Below are positions 15,352 through 24,047 of a DNA stretch of 35,260 nt, in pieces. How positions within the stretch are numbered: position 1 is the stretch's first letter; each line of letters starts with the position of its first letter. A program made the position numbers and the translations under genes. The stretch spans positions 1-35,260 of the forward strand of contig JAFAFW010000035.1 of the NCBI GenBank assembly GCA_023423275.1. The letters are read 5' to 3'. The DNA is from Pseudomonadota bacterium (lineage in GTDB: Bacteria > Pseudomonadota > Alphaproteobacteria > Rhizobiales > Hyphomicrobiaceae). The notes under the pieces are model-generated. The model did not search any database, was not told where the DNA came from, and worked only from the letters and a program-made list of their open reading frames with translations.

Positions 15352-17391
15352 TCACGCCGTCAATCCTCGCTTCTTCAACAAGCCATCCACGCTCGGCAGC
15401 TTTCCGCGGAACGCGACATATGCCTCGTCCTCCTTACGCAGGCCACCCGCGGAATAGACGTATTTCTTCAGCCGAGCAGCCACGTCGGCATTGAAAACAT
15501 CTCCGCTTTCCTCGAACGCCGAGAAGGCATCGGCATCGAGAACCTCAGACCAGAGATAGCTGTAGTAACCCGATGAATATCCGTCGCCCGAGAAAATATG
15601 CGAGAAATGCGGCGTGCGGTGGCGCATGACGATTTCCTCCGGCATTTCGATTTCGGCCAACCTCTGGGTTTCGAAGTCCAGCGGAGCCTCATGGGCCTTT
15701 TCGAAAATCTCGGAATGATAATCGATATCGAGAATTGCCGACCCCAGATATTCGACGGTTGCAAACCCCTGATTGAACGTGCGCGCCGCGCGCAGCTTTT
15801 CGATCATGGCGTCCGGCATGGGCTCATCCGTCTTATAATGGCGCGCGAATTTCTCCAGCACCTCGCGGCTTGATAACCAGTGCTCGTAAAGCTGTGAGGG
15901 CAACTCCACGAAATCGCGCGCGACGGATGTTCCCGCAAGCGACGGATAGGTCACATCCGACAGCAGACCGTGCAGCGCATGCCCAAACTCGTGAAACAGG
16001 GTGTGTGCATCATCGAACGACAGCAACGCCGGAGCCTCGTCGGCGCCCTTCGCGAAGTTGCACACGTTGACGATGATCGGGCGAATGTCGCCGTTCAGCC
16101 GCTCCTGGCTGCGGTATGAACTCATCCACGCGCCCGAGCGTTTGGACGGCCGCGCAAAATAATCACCCAGAAACAGGCCGACATTCCGGCCCTTCTCGTC
16201 CGTGACCTCGAATGCTCGCACATCCGGGTGATACAGCCTGATATCCTTGCGCTCGGTGAACTTCAGACCGAACAGACGGTTCGCGGTATAGAACGCAGCC
16301 TCGATGATCCGATCGAGCGGCAAGTACGGCTTCACATCCGCCTCATCGAGATCGTAGTCGGCCTTACGCACCTTCTCCGCATAATAGCGCCAGTCCCACG
16401 GTGCGATGGTGATGTTCGCACCGTCACTGCGCGCCATCGCCTGCAACTTGTCGCGTTCGCTTGCCGCCTTCGCCTTTGCCGCCGGCCAGACGGTATCGAG
16501 AAGAGTCCGGACGTTGGCAGGCGTCTTGGCCATCGAGTTGTCGAGCTTATAGGCCGCGAACGTGTCGTAACCGAGCAGCTTGGCCCGCTCCCGGCGCAAC
16601 GCCAGCGTCTCGGCAATGATGGCGCGGTTGTCCGTCTGGCCGCCGTTTTCACCGCGACGCGTCCACGCCCTGAAGGCCTGCTCACGCAAATCGCGGCGCG
16701 GCGAGAACGTGAGGAACGGCTCGATCAGGGAGCGAGACAGCGTCACGACATATTTCGCGCTCTCGCCGCGTTCCTCTGCTGTCCGGCGCGCCGACGCGAC
16801 CACGAAATCCGGCAAGCCGGCAACATCGTCATCGGTCAACGGCAGGACGTAGCTACGCTCGTCGGCAAGAACGTTCTGGCTGAACTGCGTACCCAACGTT
16901 GCCAGCCGCGCGATGATCTCACTCATCCGCGTCTTGTCCGCACCCTCTAGTCTGGCGCCGGCCCGTACAAATGCAAGATGCGTTCGTTCCAGGACACGAC
17001 GCTGCTCCGGATCAAGGCCTGCCGAATCTGCCGCCTGCATCACGGCGTCGACACGCGCGAATAGATCCGCATTCGACGTGATGACATTCCAATGCTGCGC
17101 AAGTTTCGGCGAAATCTCTCGTTCGATCGCCTGCAGGGCATCGTTGGTATGCGCGCCTGCGAGATTCCAGAACACCGACGAAACGCGCGACAGCATCCGG
17201 CCGGACTGCTCCAGAGCCGCAATCGTGTTTTCAAAAGTCGGCGGCGCTTCATTCTTCGCAATGCCGTCGATCTCACCGCGATGCACTGCAAGCGCTTCCT
17301 CGAACGCCGGCTTGAAGTCCTCATCCCTGTAGGCGCCGAACGGCGGCAAAGACCAGGACGCAAGCAACGGATTGGCAACCGGATCGCTCAT
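15352..17391 (-). CDS. dcp: M3 family zinc metallopeptidase, peptidyl-dipeptidase Dcp-like
   Basis: This 679-residue cytoplasmic oligopeptidase of family M3 probably removes dipeptides or degrades short peptides. The zinc motif is His467-Glu468-Phe-Gly-His471 (LFHEFGHALHGLL), with third ligand Glu496 in DFVELPSQLYEHW. The N-terminal segment TFENTIAALEQSGRMLSRV and the following AHTNDALQAIE closely resemble Dcp, and the length matches Dcp and OpdA (about 680). The start at 17391 is preferred to an ATG 45 bp upstream because GAGGTG lies 9 nt before it and the protein then opens MSDPVANPLLASW. Dcp versus OpdA specificity is not decided by these motifs alone. Confidence 0.9.
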   Translation of the reverse strand: MSDPVANPLLASWSLPPFGAYRDEDFKPAFEEALAVHRGEIDGIAKNEAPPTFENTIAALEQSGRMLSRVSSVFWNLAGAHTNDALQAIEREISPKLAQHWNVITSNADLFARVDAVMQAADSAGLDPEQRRVLERTHLAFVRAGARLEGADKTRMSEIIARLATLGTQFSQNVLADERSYVLPLTDDDVAGLPDFVVASARRTAEERGESAKYVVTLSRSLIEPFLTFSPRRDLREQAFRAWTRRGENGGQTDNRAIIAETLALRRERAKLLGYDTFAAYKLDNSMAKTPANVRTLLDTVWPAAKAKAASERDKLQAMARSDGANITIAPWDWRYYAEKVRKADYDLDEADVKPYLPLDRIIEAAFYTANRLFGLKFTERKDIRLYHPDVRAFEVTDEKGRNVGLFLGDYFARPSKRSGAWMSSYRSQERLNGDIRPIIVNVCNFAKGADEAPALLSFDDAHTLFHEFGHALHGLLSDVTYPSLAGTSVARDFVELPSQLYEHWLSSREVLEKFARHYKTDEPMPDAMIEKLRAARTFNQGFATVEYLGSAILDIDYHSEIFEKAHEAPLDFETQRLAEIEMPEEIVMRHRTPHFSHIFSGDGYSSGYYSYLWSEVLDADAFSAFEESGDVFNADVAARLKKYVYSAGGLRKEDEAYVAFRGKLPSVDGLLKKRGLTA

Positions 17392-17568
17392 GAGAAAATG
17401 CACCTCGACAAATGGATAGATTGGCTGTCGCTTCATATAGCGGACGCCGTCCTGCCGGACAAAGCCGGCAGATCATGCTCGCAGGCGAATGTGGCGTGTT
17501 GCGTGATGGCTCAGCGCACAGGAGATGGCATATAGGATCGGAACAACCGGCCTCATCGTGGAAGCACC

Positions 17569-18342
17569 ATGACCACAACGCAACTTCGCGTCGACCTCAA
17601 CTCTGACATGGGCGAAGGTTTCGGGACCTACCGGGCGGGCGATGACGCCGCCCTCCTCGATATCGTCACATCCGCGAACGTGGCCTGCGGCTTTCACGCC
17701 GGCGATCCCGAGATCATGGCTGCGACGTTCCGTTTGGCGAAGGATAAGGGCGTCGCCGTCGGTGCCCATCCCGGCTATCCGGACCTCTGGGGCTTCGGGC
17801 GACGGCGCCTGCCCTTCTCCGCCGGCGAGGTTGAGCGTTTCGTCGCCTATCAGATCGGCGCGGCGCAAGCGCTCGCCAGCTATGCTGGTCATAAGCTGAC
17901 TTACGTAAAGATACATGGAGCGCTCGCGAATATCGCCGACGTCGAGCCCGAGATCGCTACCGCGATCGTCCGTGCCGTCATCGCGGTCGATCCCAATCTG
18001 TTCTGCCTGGCGATTGCGCTTGGCGAGCAGATCAAAGCGGCCGAGGCTGCGGGGCTTCAGGTTGCCTCTGAAATCTACGCGGACCGCGCCTATACGGACG
18101 ACGGGCGGCTGGTGCCACGCAATCAGCCGCATGCCTTGATCCACGATCCGCAGGTAGCCGCCGAGCGCGTCGCTCGGATGGTGGTCAGCGGCCGCATCGT
18201 CGCGCATTCCGGCAAGGAAATCGCCGTACCGATCCGGTCGGTGTGCGTGCACGGCGATGGACCGGATGCTGCGAGGATCGCGCGCGGCATTCGTGAGCGA
18301 CTGGAAGCCGCCGGGGTGACGATCGCTCCATTCGCAGCCTGA
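17569..18342 (+). CDS. pxpA: 5-oxoprolinase subunit PxpA (LamB/YcsF family)
   Basis: This 257-residue protein of the LamB/YcsF family is the A subunit of the ATP-dependent 5-oxoprolinase that opens pyroglutamate to glutamate with PxpB and PxpC. The start reads LRVDLNSDMGEGFGTY, the family signature. It is followed by ANVACGFHAGDPEIM, GAHPGYPDLWGFGRR, VKIHGALANI, and the C-terminal SVCVHGDGPDAARIARGI. No pxpB or pxpC is nearby, so the partners must be elsewhere. It is divergent from the M3 peptidase. The 103-residue membrane-protein gene follows 75 bp later. Confidence 0.93.
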   Translation: MTTTQLRVDLNSDMGEGFGTYRAGDDAALLDIVTSANVACGFHAGDPEIMAATFRLAKDKGVAVGAHPGYPDLWGFGRRRLPFSAGEVERFVAYQIGAAQALASYAGHKLTYVKIHGALANIADVEPEIATAIVRAVIAVDPNLFCLAIALGEQIKAAEAAGLQVASEIYADRAYTDDGRLVPRNQPHALIHDPQVAAERVARMVVSGRIVAHSGKEIAVPIRSVCVHGDGPDAARIARGIRERLEAAGVTIAPFAA

Positions 18343-18417
18343 TCATCACAGCCGATCTTTTCTCCGTCCGGATCGTTGTGACCTCGACCAACCCTTAACA
18401 GGCGAGCGAGGACATCA

Positions 18418-18729
18418 ATGCTATTTGGACTGGACCCCCTGCTGTCACTTGGCGTGCTTCTCGCAACAGCCGCCACCGACGCCGTCTACGTCATGTTCAC
18501 GTCGGCGGTCGTGGCGCGCAAACGCGTCCCGGCAGCGACCTGGAGCAGCACCTGGTACGTGCTGTCATCGTTTGCCGTGATTTCCTATACAAACAACTGG
18601 ATTTACGTCGTTTTCGCAGGCATCGGTTCGTGGATCGGCGCCTTCGTCACGATGACCTATCTGCACGGCCCCCCAAGCAATCCTCCCGCCCCATTCAAGC
18701 CATCACCCACGGGCGATCCGCAGTCATGA
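18418..18729 (+). CDS. small hydrophobic membrane protein of unknown function
   Basis: This 103-residue protein has about three hydrophobic segments, roughly residues 8-33 (LLSLGVLLATAATDAVYVMF) and 45-82 (YVLSSFAVISYTNNWIYVVF, then GIGSWIGAFVTMTYL). It ends in a proline-rich hydrophilic tail. I do not recognise a family. The start ATG at 18418 has GCGAGGA upstream. It follows pxpA in the same direction at 75 bp and could share its transcript. The strict alternation of hydrophobic helices makes it likely to be a real gene. Confidence 0.7.
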   Translation: MLFGLDPLLSLGVLLATAATDAVYVMFTSAVVARKRVPAATWSSTWYVLSSFAVISYTNNWIYVVFAGIGSWIGAFVTMTYLHGPPSNPPAPFKPSPTGDPQS

Positions 18730-18935
18730 TGCTTGCGCGTGGCGCCCCGAACGGCCTCAGCGTTCGCATGTCCTGAGGCTTCTGCGCAACAGATCATCTT
18801 GCTGAATGTCCGTATAGCGATGAATCTAGTTGCGGCATTCGTTAATGATTCGTTACCGTCTCTCCGTGTGGTTTTGCGCGCTGTCTGGTTGCGTTGTCTT
18901 CGTAGATCGTATCGTTGCGTGGAGGGGTAAGCGTT

Positions 18936-19772
18936 ATGCGTAAGTGTATTGCTGCCGGGGCTTTTTTGCTCTTCGGCGTAAGCGGAGCTATGGCCGGCGG
19001 CGGTGAGTACTACGCGCCAACGGCGAACTGGACAGGCTTCTACGCCGGTGCTCATGTCGGCCACGGCTGGGCCGATTGGGACGGCGGGCTCTATACAACG
19101 GCCGGCTGTCCAAATTCATGCCCACAAGATGCTGGCTACACGGATCCTTATCACACGCTGTCGGGCAAGGGTTGGCTCGGTGGCGCGCAGATCGGATACA
19201 ATTGGCAGGATCGCAGTCCCTGGGTATTCGGACTGGAGGCGGACGTCTCATGGTCCGACATCAGCGCCAGCGATTCATTCGCAACGGACAAATACAATCC
19301 TTCGGTATGGGATAAGAAACACGATCTAAGCCTCGACGTTTTCGGCACGGCGCGTATTCGCGTCGGCTATGCCATGGGCCACATTATGCCGTACCTGACA
19401 GGCGGCTTGGCTTGGGGCAAAACGAGTGCCGATTTGGCCGTGTCATACTATGCGCCTGCAGATAACTTTCCTGCAGGTCCTCCGACCGGCATCTCGGGTG
19501 CTTCGGCCGATGAAACACATGTTGGCTGGACGCTCGGCGGCGGTGTTGAAGCCATGCTGGGAGGTGGCTTCTCGCTCAAGGTTGAATATCTGTACGTCGA
19601 CCTGGGCGAAAAGGACTATAATTTTACCGGTGGCTACGTGAACAACATCTCCGGTACTCCCCATCCAGATGTTCCGTTCGATACGGACAGCTTCAAATCC
19701 GATCTCACATTCCAGACCATCCGTGTCGGCATCAACTACAAGTTCGGAGAGACCAGAAGCTCTCTGAAGTAG
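18936..19772 (+). CDS. outer-membrane beta-barrel protein, RopB/Omp25-like
   Basis: This 278-residue outer-membrane porin-like protein has a signal peptide (MRKCIAAGAFLLFGVSGAMA). The barrel begins NWTGFYAGAHVGHGW, the hallmark of the rhizobial Omp25/Omp31/RopB group. Typical barrel strands follow: GWLGGAQIGYNWQ, WVFGLEADVSWSDI, MPYLTGGLAWGKT, GGGFSLKVEYLYVDLGEKDY, and IRVGINYKFG. Eight residues follow the usual KF terminus. The start at 18936 has GGAGGGG 9 nt upstream, and an in-frame ATG 21 bp earlier is less likely. It stands alone, with ~200 bp of upstream DNA carrying the repeats ATTCGTTAATG and ATTCGTTACCG near 18838-18860. Confidence 0.9.
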   Translation: MRKCIAAGAFLLFGVSGAMAGGGEYYAPTANWTGFYAGAHVGHGWADWDGGLYTTAGCPNSCPQDAGYTDPYHTLSGKGWLGGAQIGYNWQDRSPWVFGLEADVSWSDISASDSFATDKYNPSVWDKKHDLSLDVFGTARIRVGYAMGHIMPYLTGGLAWGKTSADLAVSYYAPADNFPAGPPTGISGASADETHVGWTLGGGVEAMLGGGFSLKVEYLYVDLGEKDYNFTGGYVNNISGTPHPDVPFDTDSFKSDLTFQTIRVGINYKFGETRSSLK

Positions 19773-19814
19773 AGCGAGAGATCGCAGAAACCATTTTCAA
19801 TAGACATTCTTCGT

Positions 19815-19840
19815 CCCCGGGAGCCAAATGGTTTCCGGGG
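19815..19840 (+). terminator. weak hairpin after the outer-membrane protein gene
   Basis: CCCCGG (19815-19820) and CCGGGG (19835-19840) can pair across a 14-nt loop 42 bp after the stop codon. No clear T-tract follows, so it may act as an mRNA end or stability element rather than an efficient terminator. Confidence 0.3.
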
Positions 19841-19876
19841 ATGTAGGAGTTTCTACCGTGACGCTGAAAAGCACGA

Positions 19877-19963
19877 TGGTGCGGACGGAGGGAATCGAAC
19901 CCTCACGGCATTACTGCCTCAGGATTTTAAGTCCTGTGTGTCTACCAGTTCCACCACGTCCGC
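19877..19963 (-). tRNA. tRNA-Leu (anticodon UAA)
   Basis: On the minus strand the acceptor arm GCGGACG pairs with CGTCCGC, followed by A and an encoded CCA. The D-arm contains AACTGGTAGACAC. The anticodon stem CAGGA/TCCTG encloses the loop CTTAAAA, giving anticodon UAA. A long variable arm (AGGCAGTAATGCCGT) marks a class II tRNA, and the T-arm is GAGGG-TTCGATT-CCCTC. The total is 87 nt with CCA. No integrase or duplicated tRNA 3' end was seen nearby. Confidence 0.97.
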
Positions 19964-20002
19964 TGGAGAGGCCTTTATGAGGCCACCGCCTCGTTCAGGC
20001 AA

Positions 20003-20731
20003 TCATGAAGCACGCGCGCGGCTGTTGCGTATGGCCGCGAGCAGGAGAAGGTATAGCGTGATCGCGTTCAGCACATGCCAAAGGGCGTGCGTTCCGATCG
20101 TCCGGCCCGCAAGGCGCGCCACCCCGCAGACCTCGAAGTCGATGGTTCGAAAGATCATTGACGCCAGAAAGACCATTCCCGCAGCGATGAGATACTTCGC
20201 CGCCCAGTGGCCTTTGACCTTCAAGACAACACCGATCCCGATCATGGCCAGGAACGCCGGGACGTAGCCGACGGTGCCGTTGAGGCAAGGCCCTCGTGCG
20301 GCCGCCGTCGCGCTGATCAGCCCGGGACGACATTGGATACCACCGGCGTATTGGAGCGCGCCGATAAACAAGGCCAGCCCAGCCAGCACCCAGATCCAGT
20401 GAAGGCCAACGTAGGCACGCAATGCGTAGCCCAGATACGCCAGCATGAAGATGCCGATCGGCAATGTATCGGCGAGGGCCGCCCAGCGCGTCGCGTAGGT
20501 GTGAAACAGGAAACTGCCGACCCCGATCACGAAAACGAGCGCGATCAGCAGGGAAACAGCAACCGCGTGCAAAGCACCCGTTTTCTCGCCGCGGCGGCGC
20601 ATGAAGATGACGGCCGCGGCAATCGCCGCCAGCAGAAATGCACCGTTGGAGACAGCGTTGAGCGGCTCTCCCCAGAACGATGGATCGGCGCCGCGCTCAC
20701 AGTAACGGAAGATCTGTGCGTTCCAGGACAC
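20003..20731 (-). CDS. ceramidase-family integral membrane protein
   Basis: This 242-residue protein has about seven hydrophobic helices. It resembles the alkaline ceramidase-like (CREST) membrane hydrolases. The opening CERGADPSFWGEPLNAVSN, the GSFLFHTYATRWA segment with a conserved Ser and His, ADTLPIGIFML with Asp, and GTHALWHVLNA with two His near the C-terminus are the expected zinc-site positions. The start is GTG at 20731 without a strong Shine-Dalgarno. It ends just inside the tRNA-Leu flank and lies downstream of aspS on the same strand (54-bp gap). Substrate unknown: lipid amide hydrolysis is family knowledge, not shown here. Confidence 0.82.
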   Translation of the reverse strand: MSWNAQIFRYCERGADPSFWGEPLNAVSNGAFLLAAIAAAVIFMRRRGEKTGALHAVAVSLLIALVFVIGVGSFLFHTYATRWAALADTLPIGIFMLAYLGYALRAYVGLHWIWVLAGLALFIGALQYAGGIQCRPGLISATAAARGPCLNGTVGYVPAFLAMIGIGVVLKVKGHWAAKYLIAAGMVFLASMIFRTIDFEVCGVARLAGRTIGTHALWHVLNAITLYLLLLAAIRNSRARAS

Positions 20732-20785
20732 GAGCTGCGCCCACTCAAACGAGGTGAGCGCGATTGCCCGTCGCGCCGGCTTGCA

Positions 20786-22606
20786 TCACGCTTTCCGCTC
20801 GATTGGCGCCAGCCGGATGTGGAGCTCGCGAAGCTGCTTGGGTGCAGCCTCGGACGGCGCACCCATCAGAAGGTCGTTGGCCTGCTGGTTCATGGGGAAC
20901 AGGGCGACATCGCGAACCGTCTTCACACCGGCAAGCAGCATCACCATGCGCTCGATGCCCGCCGCCATGCCGCCATGCGGCGGAGCCCCGTATTGGAACG
21001 CGCGGTAAAGCGCGCCGAACCGCTGCTCCACGACTTCCGGTCCCAGACCCGCAATCCCGAACGCCTTCACCATCGTATCGGGACGATGGTTGCGAATGCC
21101 GCCGGATGCCAACTCGTAGCCGTTGCAGACGAGATCATACTGATAGGCTTTGATCTTGAGGCGTGCCTCGTCCGTGGTGGCCGCGTCGAGAGCCTCACTA
21201 CCGCCTTGCGGCATCGAGAACGGGTTGTGCGAGAACTCGATCTTCTTCTCGTCCTCGTTCCACTCGTAGAATGGGAAGTCGACGATCCAGGCGAATTCGA
21301 AGCGGTTTTCGTCGAGCAGCTTCAGCTCCTGGCCGACGCGATCGCGCGCGAGGCCGGCAAACTTGTAGAAGCGCGCCGGATCTCCGGCCGTAAAGAACGC
21401 CGCATCTCCGACCTTCAGCCCGAGTTGATCGCGAATGGCCGTCGCGCGCTCCGGTCCGATGTTCTTGGCGATCGGACCGGCGCCACCCTCTTCACCTTCG
21501 CGCCAGAAGATATAGCCGAGCCCCGGTTGTCCCTCGCCCTGCGCCCAAGAGTTCGTCCGGTCACAGAAGGCGCGTGATCCGCCCGTCGGCGCGGGGATCG
21601 CCCACACGCGTACCTTCGGGTCTTTCTCGATCATGCCCGCAAACACCTTGAACCCCGAACCGCGGAAATGCTCGGTGACGTCCTGCATCTCGATCGGGTT
21701 GCGGAGATCAGGCTTGTCGGTGCCGTACTTCGAAATCGCGGTGTCGTAGGGAATACGCGGGAACACAGGCGTCACGGGCTTGGCCGTTCCTTGCCCGCCT
21801 TCGGCAGGACCCGCAAACTCCTCGAATACGCCGCGGATCACCGGCTCCATCGTTCCTAATACGTCATCCTGCTCCACAAAACTCATTTCGACGTCGAGCT
21901 GATAGAACTCGCCCGGCAGACGGTCAGCGCGCGGATCCTCGTCGCGGAAGCAGGGCGCGATCTGGAAGTAGCGGTCGAAGCCCGAAATCATCAGGAGTTG
22001 CTTATACTGCTGCGGAGCCTGCGGCAGCGCGTAGAACTTGCCTTCATGAATGCGGCTCGGCACCAGGAAGTCACGCGCGCCTTCCGGGCTCGACGCCGTC
22101 AGGATGGGAGTCGGAAATTCGTTGAAGCCCGCCTCATGCATCCGTCGCCGGATTGCGCTGGTGATGGCCAGCCGCTTCATGATGATGCCGTGCAGCGTCT
22201 CGCGCCGCAGATCGAGGAAGCGGTATTGCAACCGCATGTCTTCCGGATAATCGGGCTCGCCGAAAACCGGTACGGGAAGCTCCTTGGCCTCCGACAGCAC
22301 TTCGATCTCGCTGGCGTACAGCTCGACTTCGCCGGTCGGCAGCTCGGAATTGATCGTGCCCTCGGGGCGATCCCGAACCACACCATCCACACGAATAACC
22401 CATTCGGAACGAACAGCTTCGGCCGTCTTGAAGGCCTTGCTATCGGGATCGGCGACCACTTGCGTCAGGCCGTAATGATCACGCAGGTCGATGAACAGCA
22501 ATCCGCCGTGGTCGCGGACACGATGAACCCAGCCGGATACGCGCGCGACATTGCCGACGTCACCCTTACGCAATGCGCCGCAGGTGTGCGAACGGTAACG
22601 GTGCAT
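20786..22606 (-). CDS. aspS: aspartyl-tRNA synthetase
   Basis: This 606-residue class II aminoacyl-tRNA synthetase charges tRNA-Asp. The N-terminal OB-fold begins MHRYRSHTCGALR and includes GWVHRVRDHGGLLFIDLRD. The bacterial-type insertion (GAD) domain contains FWREGEEGGAGPIAKNIG. Motif 2 is FRDEDPRADRLPGEFYQLD, and motif 3 is GIERMVMLLAG. I chose the start at 22606, where homologues begin MHRYRSHTC. A further in-frame ATG at 22654 would add a 16-residue Ala-rich extension and cannot be excluded, as AAGG precedes it. It is divergent from rnd. Whether it is tRNA-Asp-discriminating cannot be told by eye. Confidence 0.96.
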   Translation of the reverse strand: MHRYRSHTCGALRKGDVGNVARVSGWVHRVRDHGGLLFIDLRDHYGLTQVVADPDSKAFKTAEAVRSEWVIRVDGVVRDRPEGTINSELPTGEVELYASEIEVLSEAKELPVPVFGEPDYPEDMRLQYRFLDLRRETLHGIIMKRLAITSAIRRRMHEAGFNEFPTPILTASSPEGARDFLVPSRIHEGKFYALPQAPQQYKQLLMISGFDRYFQIAPCFRDEDPRADRLPGEFYQLDVEMSFVEQDDVLGTMEPVIRGVFEEFAGPAEGGQGTAKPVTPVFPRIPYDTAISKYGTDKPDLRNPIEMQDVTEHFRGSGFKVFAGMIEKDPKVRVWAIPAPTGGSRAFCDRTNSWAQGEGQPGLGYIFWREGEEGGAGPIAKNIGPERATAIRDQLGLKVGDAAFFTAGDPARFYKFAGLARDRVGQELKLLDENRFEFAWIVDFPFYEWNEDEKKIEFSHNPFSMPQGGSEALDAATTDEARLKIKAYQYDLVCNGYELASGGIRNHRPDTMVKAFGIAGLGPEVVEQRFGALYRAFQYGAPPHGGMAAGIERMVMLLAGVKTVRDVALFPMNQQANDLLMGAPSEAAPKQLRELHIRLAPIERKA

Positions 22607-22842
22607 GGAAGCGCCCTGCCCCGCCGCCGGAGCTGATGCCTTGTCCTGAGCCATGAAATGCCTTGCTGCTCTGAGATGTCGCGGTGCCGGAAAAGCGCAC
22701 GTGGCCGGGGGGTTGTCAAGCCGACGGGGCGTCTCTTGCCCGCCATGCGAACAGTTCGCCGTTACCAGCAGCCGCAGGCCCGCTCGGCCGCCAGCCTTCG
22801 CGCGGCGAAAAGGGGCGCGACAAGGCGGCTCGCGTGCGTTAT

Positions 22843-24018
22843 ATGCCCCTTCCGATGCACGTCGTAACCACCACCTCCGAACTCGCCGAATCCTGTGCCC
22901 GCCTCGCCCGCCACCCCTACGTGGCGATCGATACCGAGTTTTTGCGCGAACAGACGTTCTGGCCGGTTCTGTGCCTGATCCAGATGGCAGGGCCGGAGGA
23001 TGAGCTGATTGTCGACCCGCTGACGCCCGGCATCGACCTCGGCCCGTTCTACGAGTTGATGGCCGATGAACGGGTGACGAAGGTCTTTCATGCCGGCCGA
23101 CAGGATGTCGAGATCGTCTACGCCAAGGCCGGGCTGATCCCGCATCCGATCTTCGATACTCAGATCGCCGCCATGGTGTGCGGGTTCGGGGAATCCGTCA
23201 GTTACGTGAATCTGGTCAAGAAAGTCACCAACAAGGACCTCGACAAATCGTCCCGCTTCACGGATTGGAGCCGGCGCCCGTTGACCGACAAGCAGCTCAC
23301 CTACGCGCTCGCCGACGTGACGTGGCTGCGGGATATCTACGCTTACTTGAAGACCGAGCTGGAAAGCACCGGGCGCAGCAACTGGGTCGCCGAAGAGATG
23401 GCCACCCTGACGGATCCCAATACGTATGAGACGAAGCCCGAGAACGCGTGGACGCGGCTCAAGCTCAGGGTCAGGAACCGCCGATCACTTGGTGTCCTGA
23501 TGGAACTGGCGGCATGGCGGGAGCGGCTGGCGCAGTCTCAGGATGTGCCGCGGTCACGCATTCTGCGGGATGAGGCGCTATACGATATCGCCAATCAGGC
23601 GCCGACCGATCCGGCAAAGCTCGGCGAGCTGAGGACACTCAGCGAAGGCTTTTCCAGATCAGCCCGCGCGCGTGAGATCATCGAAGCGGTGAAGATCGGG
23701 CTGGCGCGCGACGCGAAGAGCCTTCCGCATCTGCCAACGAACCACGGACTGTCGGCCGAAGCCACCGCGCTCGTCGATCTGCTCCGGGTGCTGTTGAAGG
23801 CGGCCGCCGCGCGCAACCGCGTTGCGCCGAAGCTCATCTCCGATACCGCCGACCTGGAACGCATTGCATCCGAGACCGAGCCGGACGTCCCCGCATTGCG
23901 CGGGTGGCGCCGGGAGCTGTTCGGCAGCGACGCCATGAAGCTCAAGCGCGGCGAACTGGCGTTGAGCGTCTCCCGCGGCGAGGTTGTCCCGGTTCCCACG
24001 AGGATCGGCGACAACTGA
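22843..24018 (+). CDS. rnd: ribonuclease D
   Basis: This 391-residue 3'-5' exoribonuclease of the DEDDy family trims tRNA and other structured RNAs. The catalytic residues are Asp30 and Glu32 (AIDTEFLRE), Asp88 (FHAGRQDVEI), and Tyr154 with Asp158 (LTYALADVTWL). The C-terminal half carries HRDC-type helices, for example LGVLMELAAWRERLAQ and VPRSRILRDEALYDIA. The start at 22843 (MPLPMHVVTT) is preferred; an ATG 12 bp on is possible. A longer upstream frame is rejected as Arg/Gly-rich and non-homologous. It is divergent from aspS. A weak 8-bp inverted repeat (24021-24028 with 24046-24053) lies between its stop and the convergent hydrolase. Confidence 0.93.
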   Translation: MPLPMHVVTTTSELAESCARLARHPYVAIDTEFLREQTFWPVLCLIQMAGPEDELIVDPLTPGIDLGPFYELMADERVTKVFHAGRQDVEIVYAKAGLIPHPIFDTQIAAMVCGFGESVSYVNLVKKVTNKDLDKSSRFTDWSRRPLTDKQLTYALADVTWLRDIYAYLKTELESTGRSNWVAEEMATLTDPNTYETKPENAWTRLKLRVRNRRSLGVLMELAAWRERLAQSQDVPRSRILRDEALYDIANQAPTDPAKLGELRTLSEGFSRSARAREIIEAVKIGLARDAKSLPHLPTNHGLSAEATALVDLLRVLLKAAAARNRVAPKLISDTADLERIASETEPDVPALRGWRRELFGSDAMKLKRGELALSVSRGEVVPVPTRIGDN

Positions 24019-24047
24019 CGACCTGAGACGGTCGTGAGATCTGTCTC

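Noticed and set aside
19740..19772. Extra residues after the terminal KF strand of the outer-membrane protein as a frameshift sign
   Set aside because: Short tails after the last strand are known in related rhizobial porin-like proteins, and the frame is intact.
19877..19963. tRNA-Leu as a possible integration site for a mobile element
   Set aside because: No integrase, no repeated tRNA 3' end and no change of coding style next to it.
20207..21577. 456-codon plus-strand frame opposite the ceramidase-family gene and aspS
   Set aside because: It spans two real minus-strand genes and the gap between them; no domain is recognisable.
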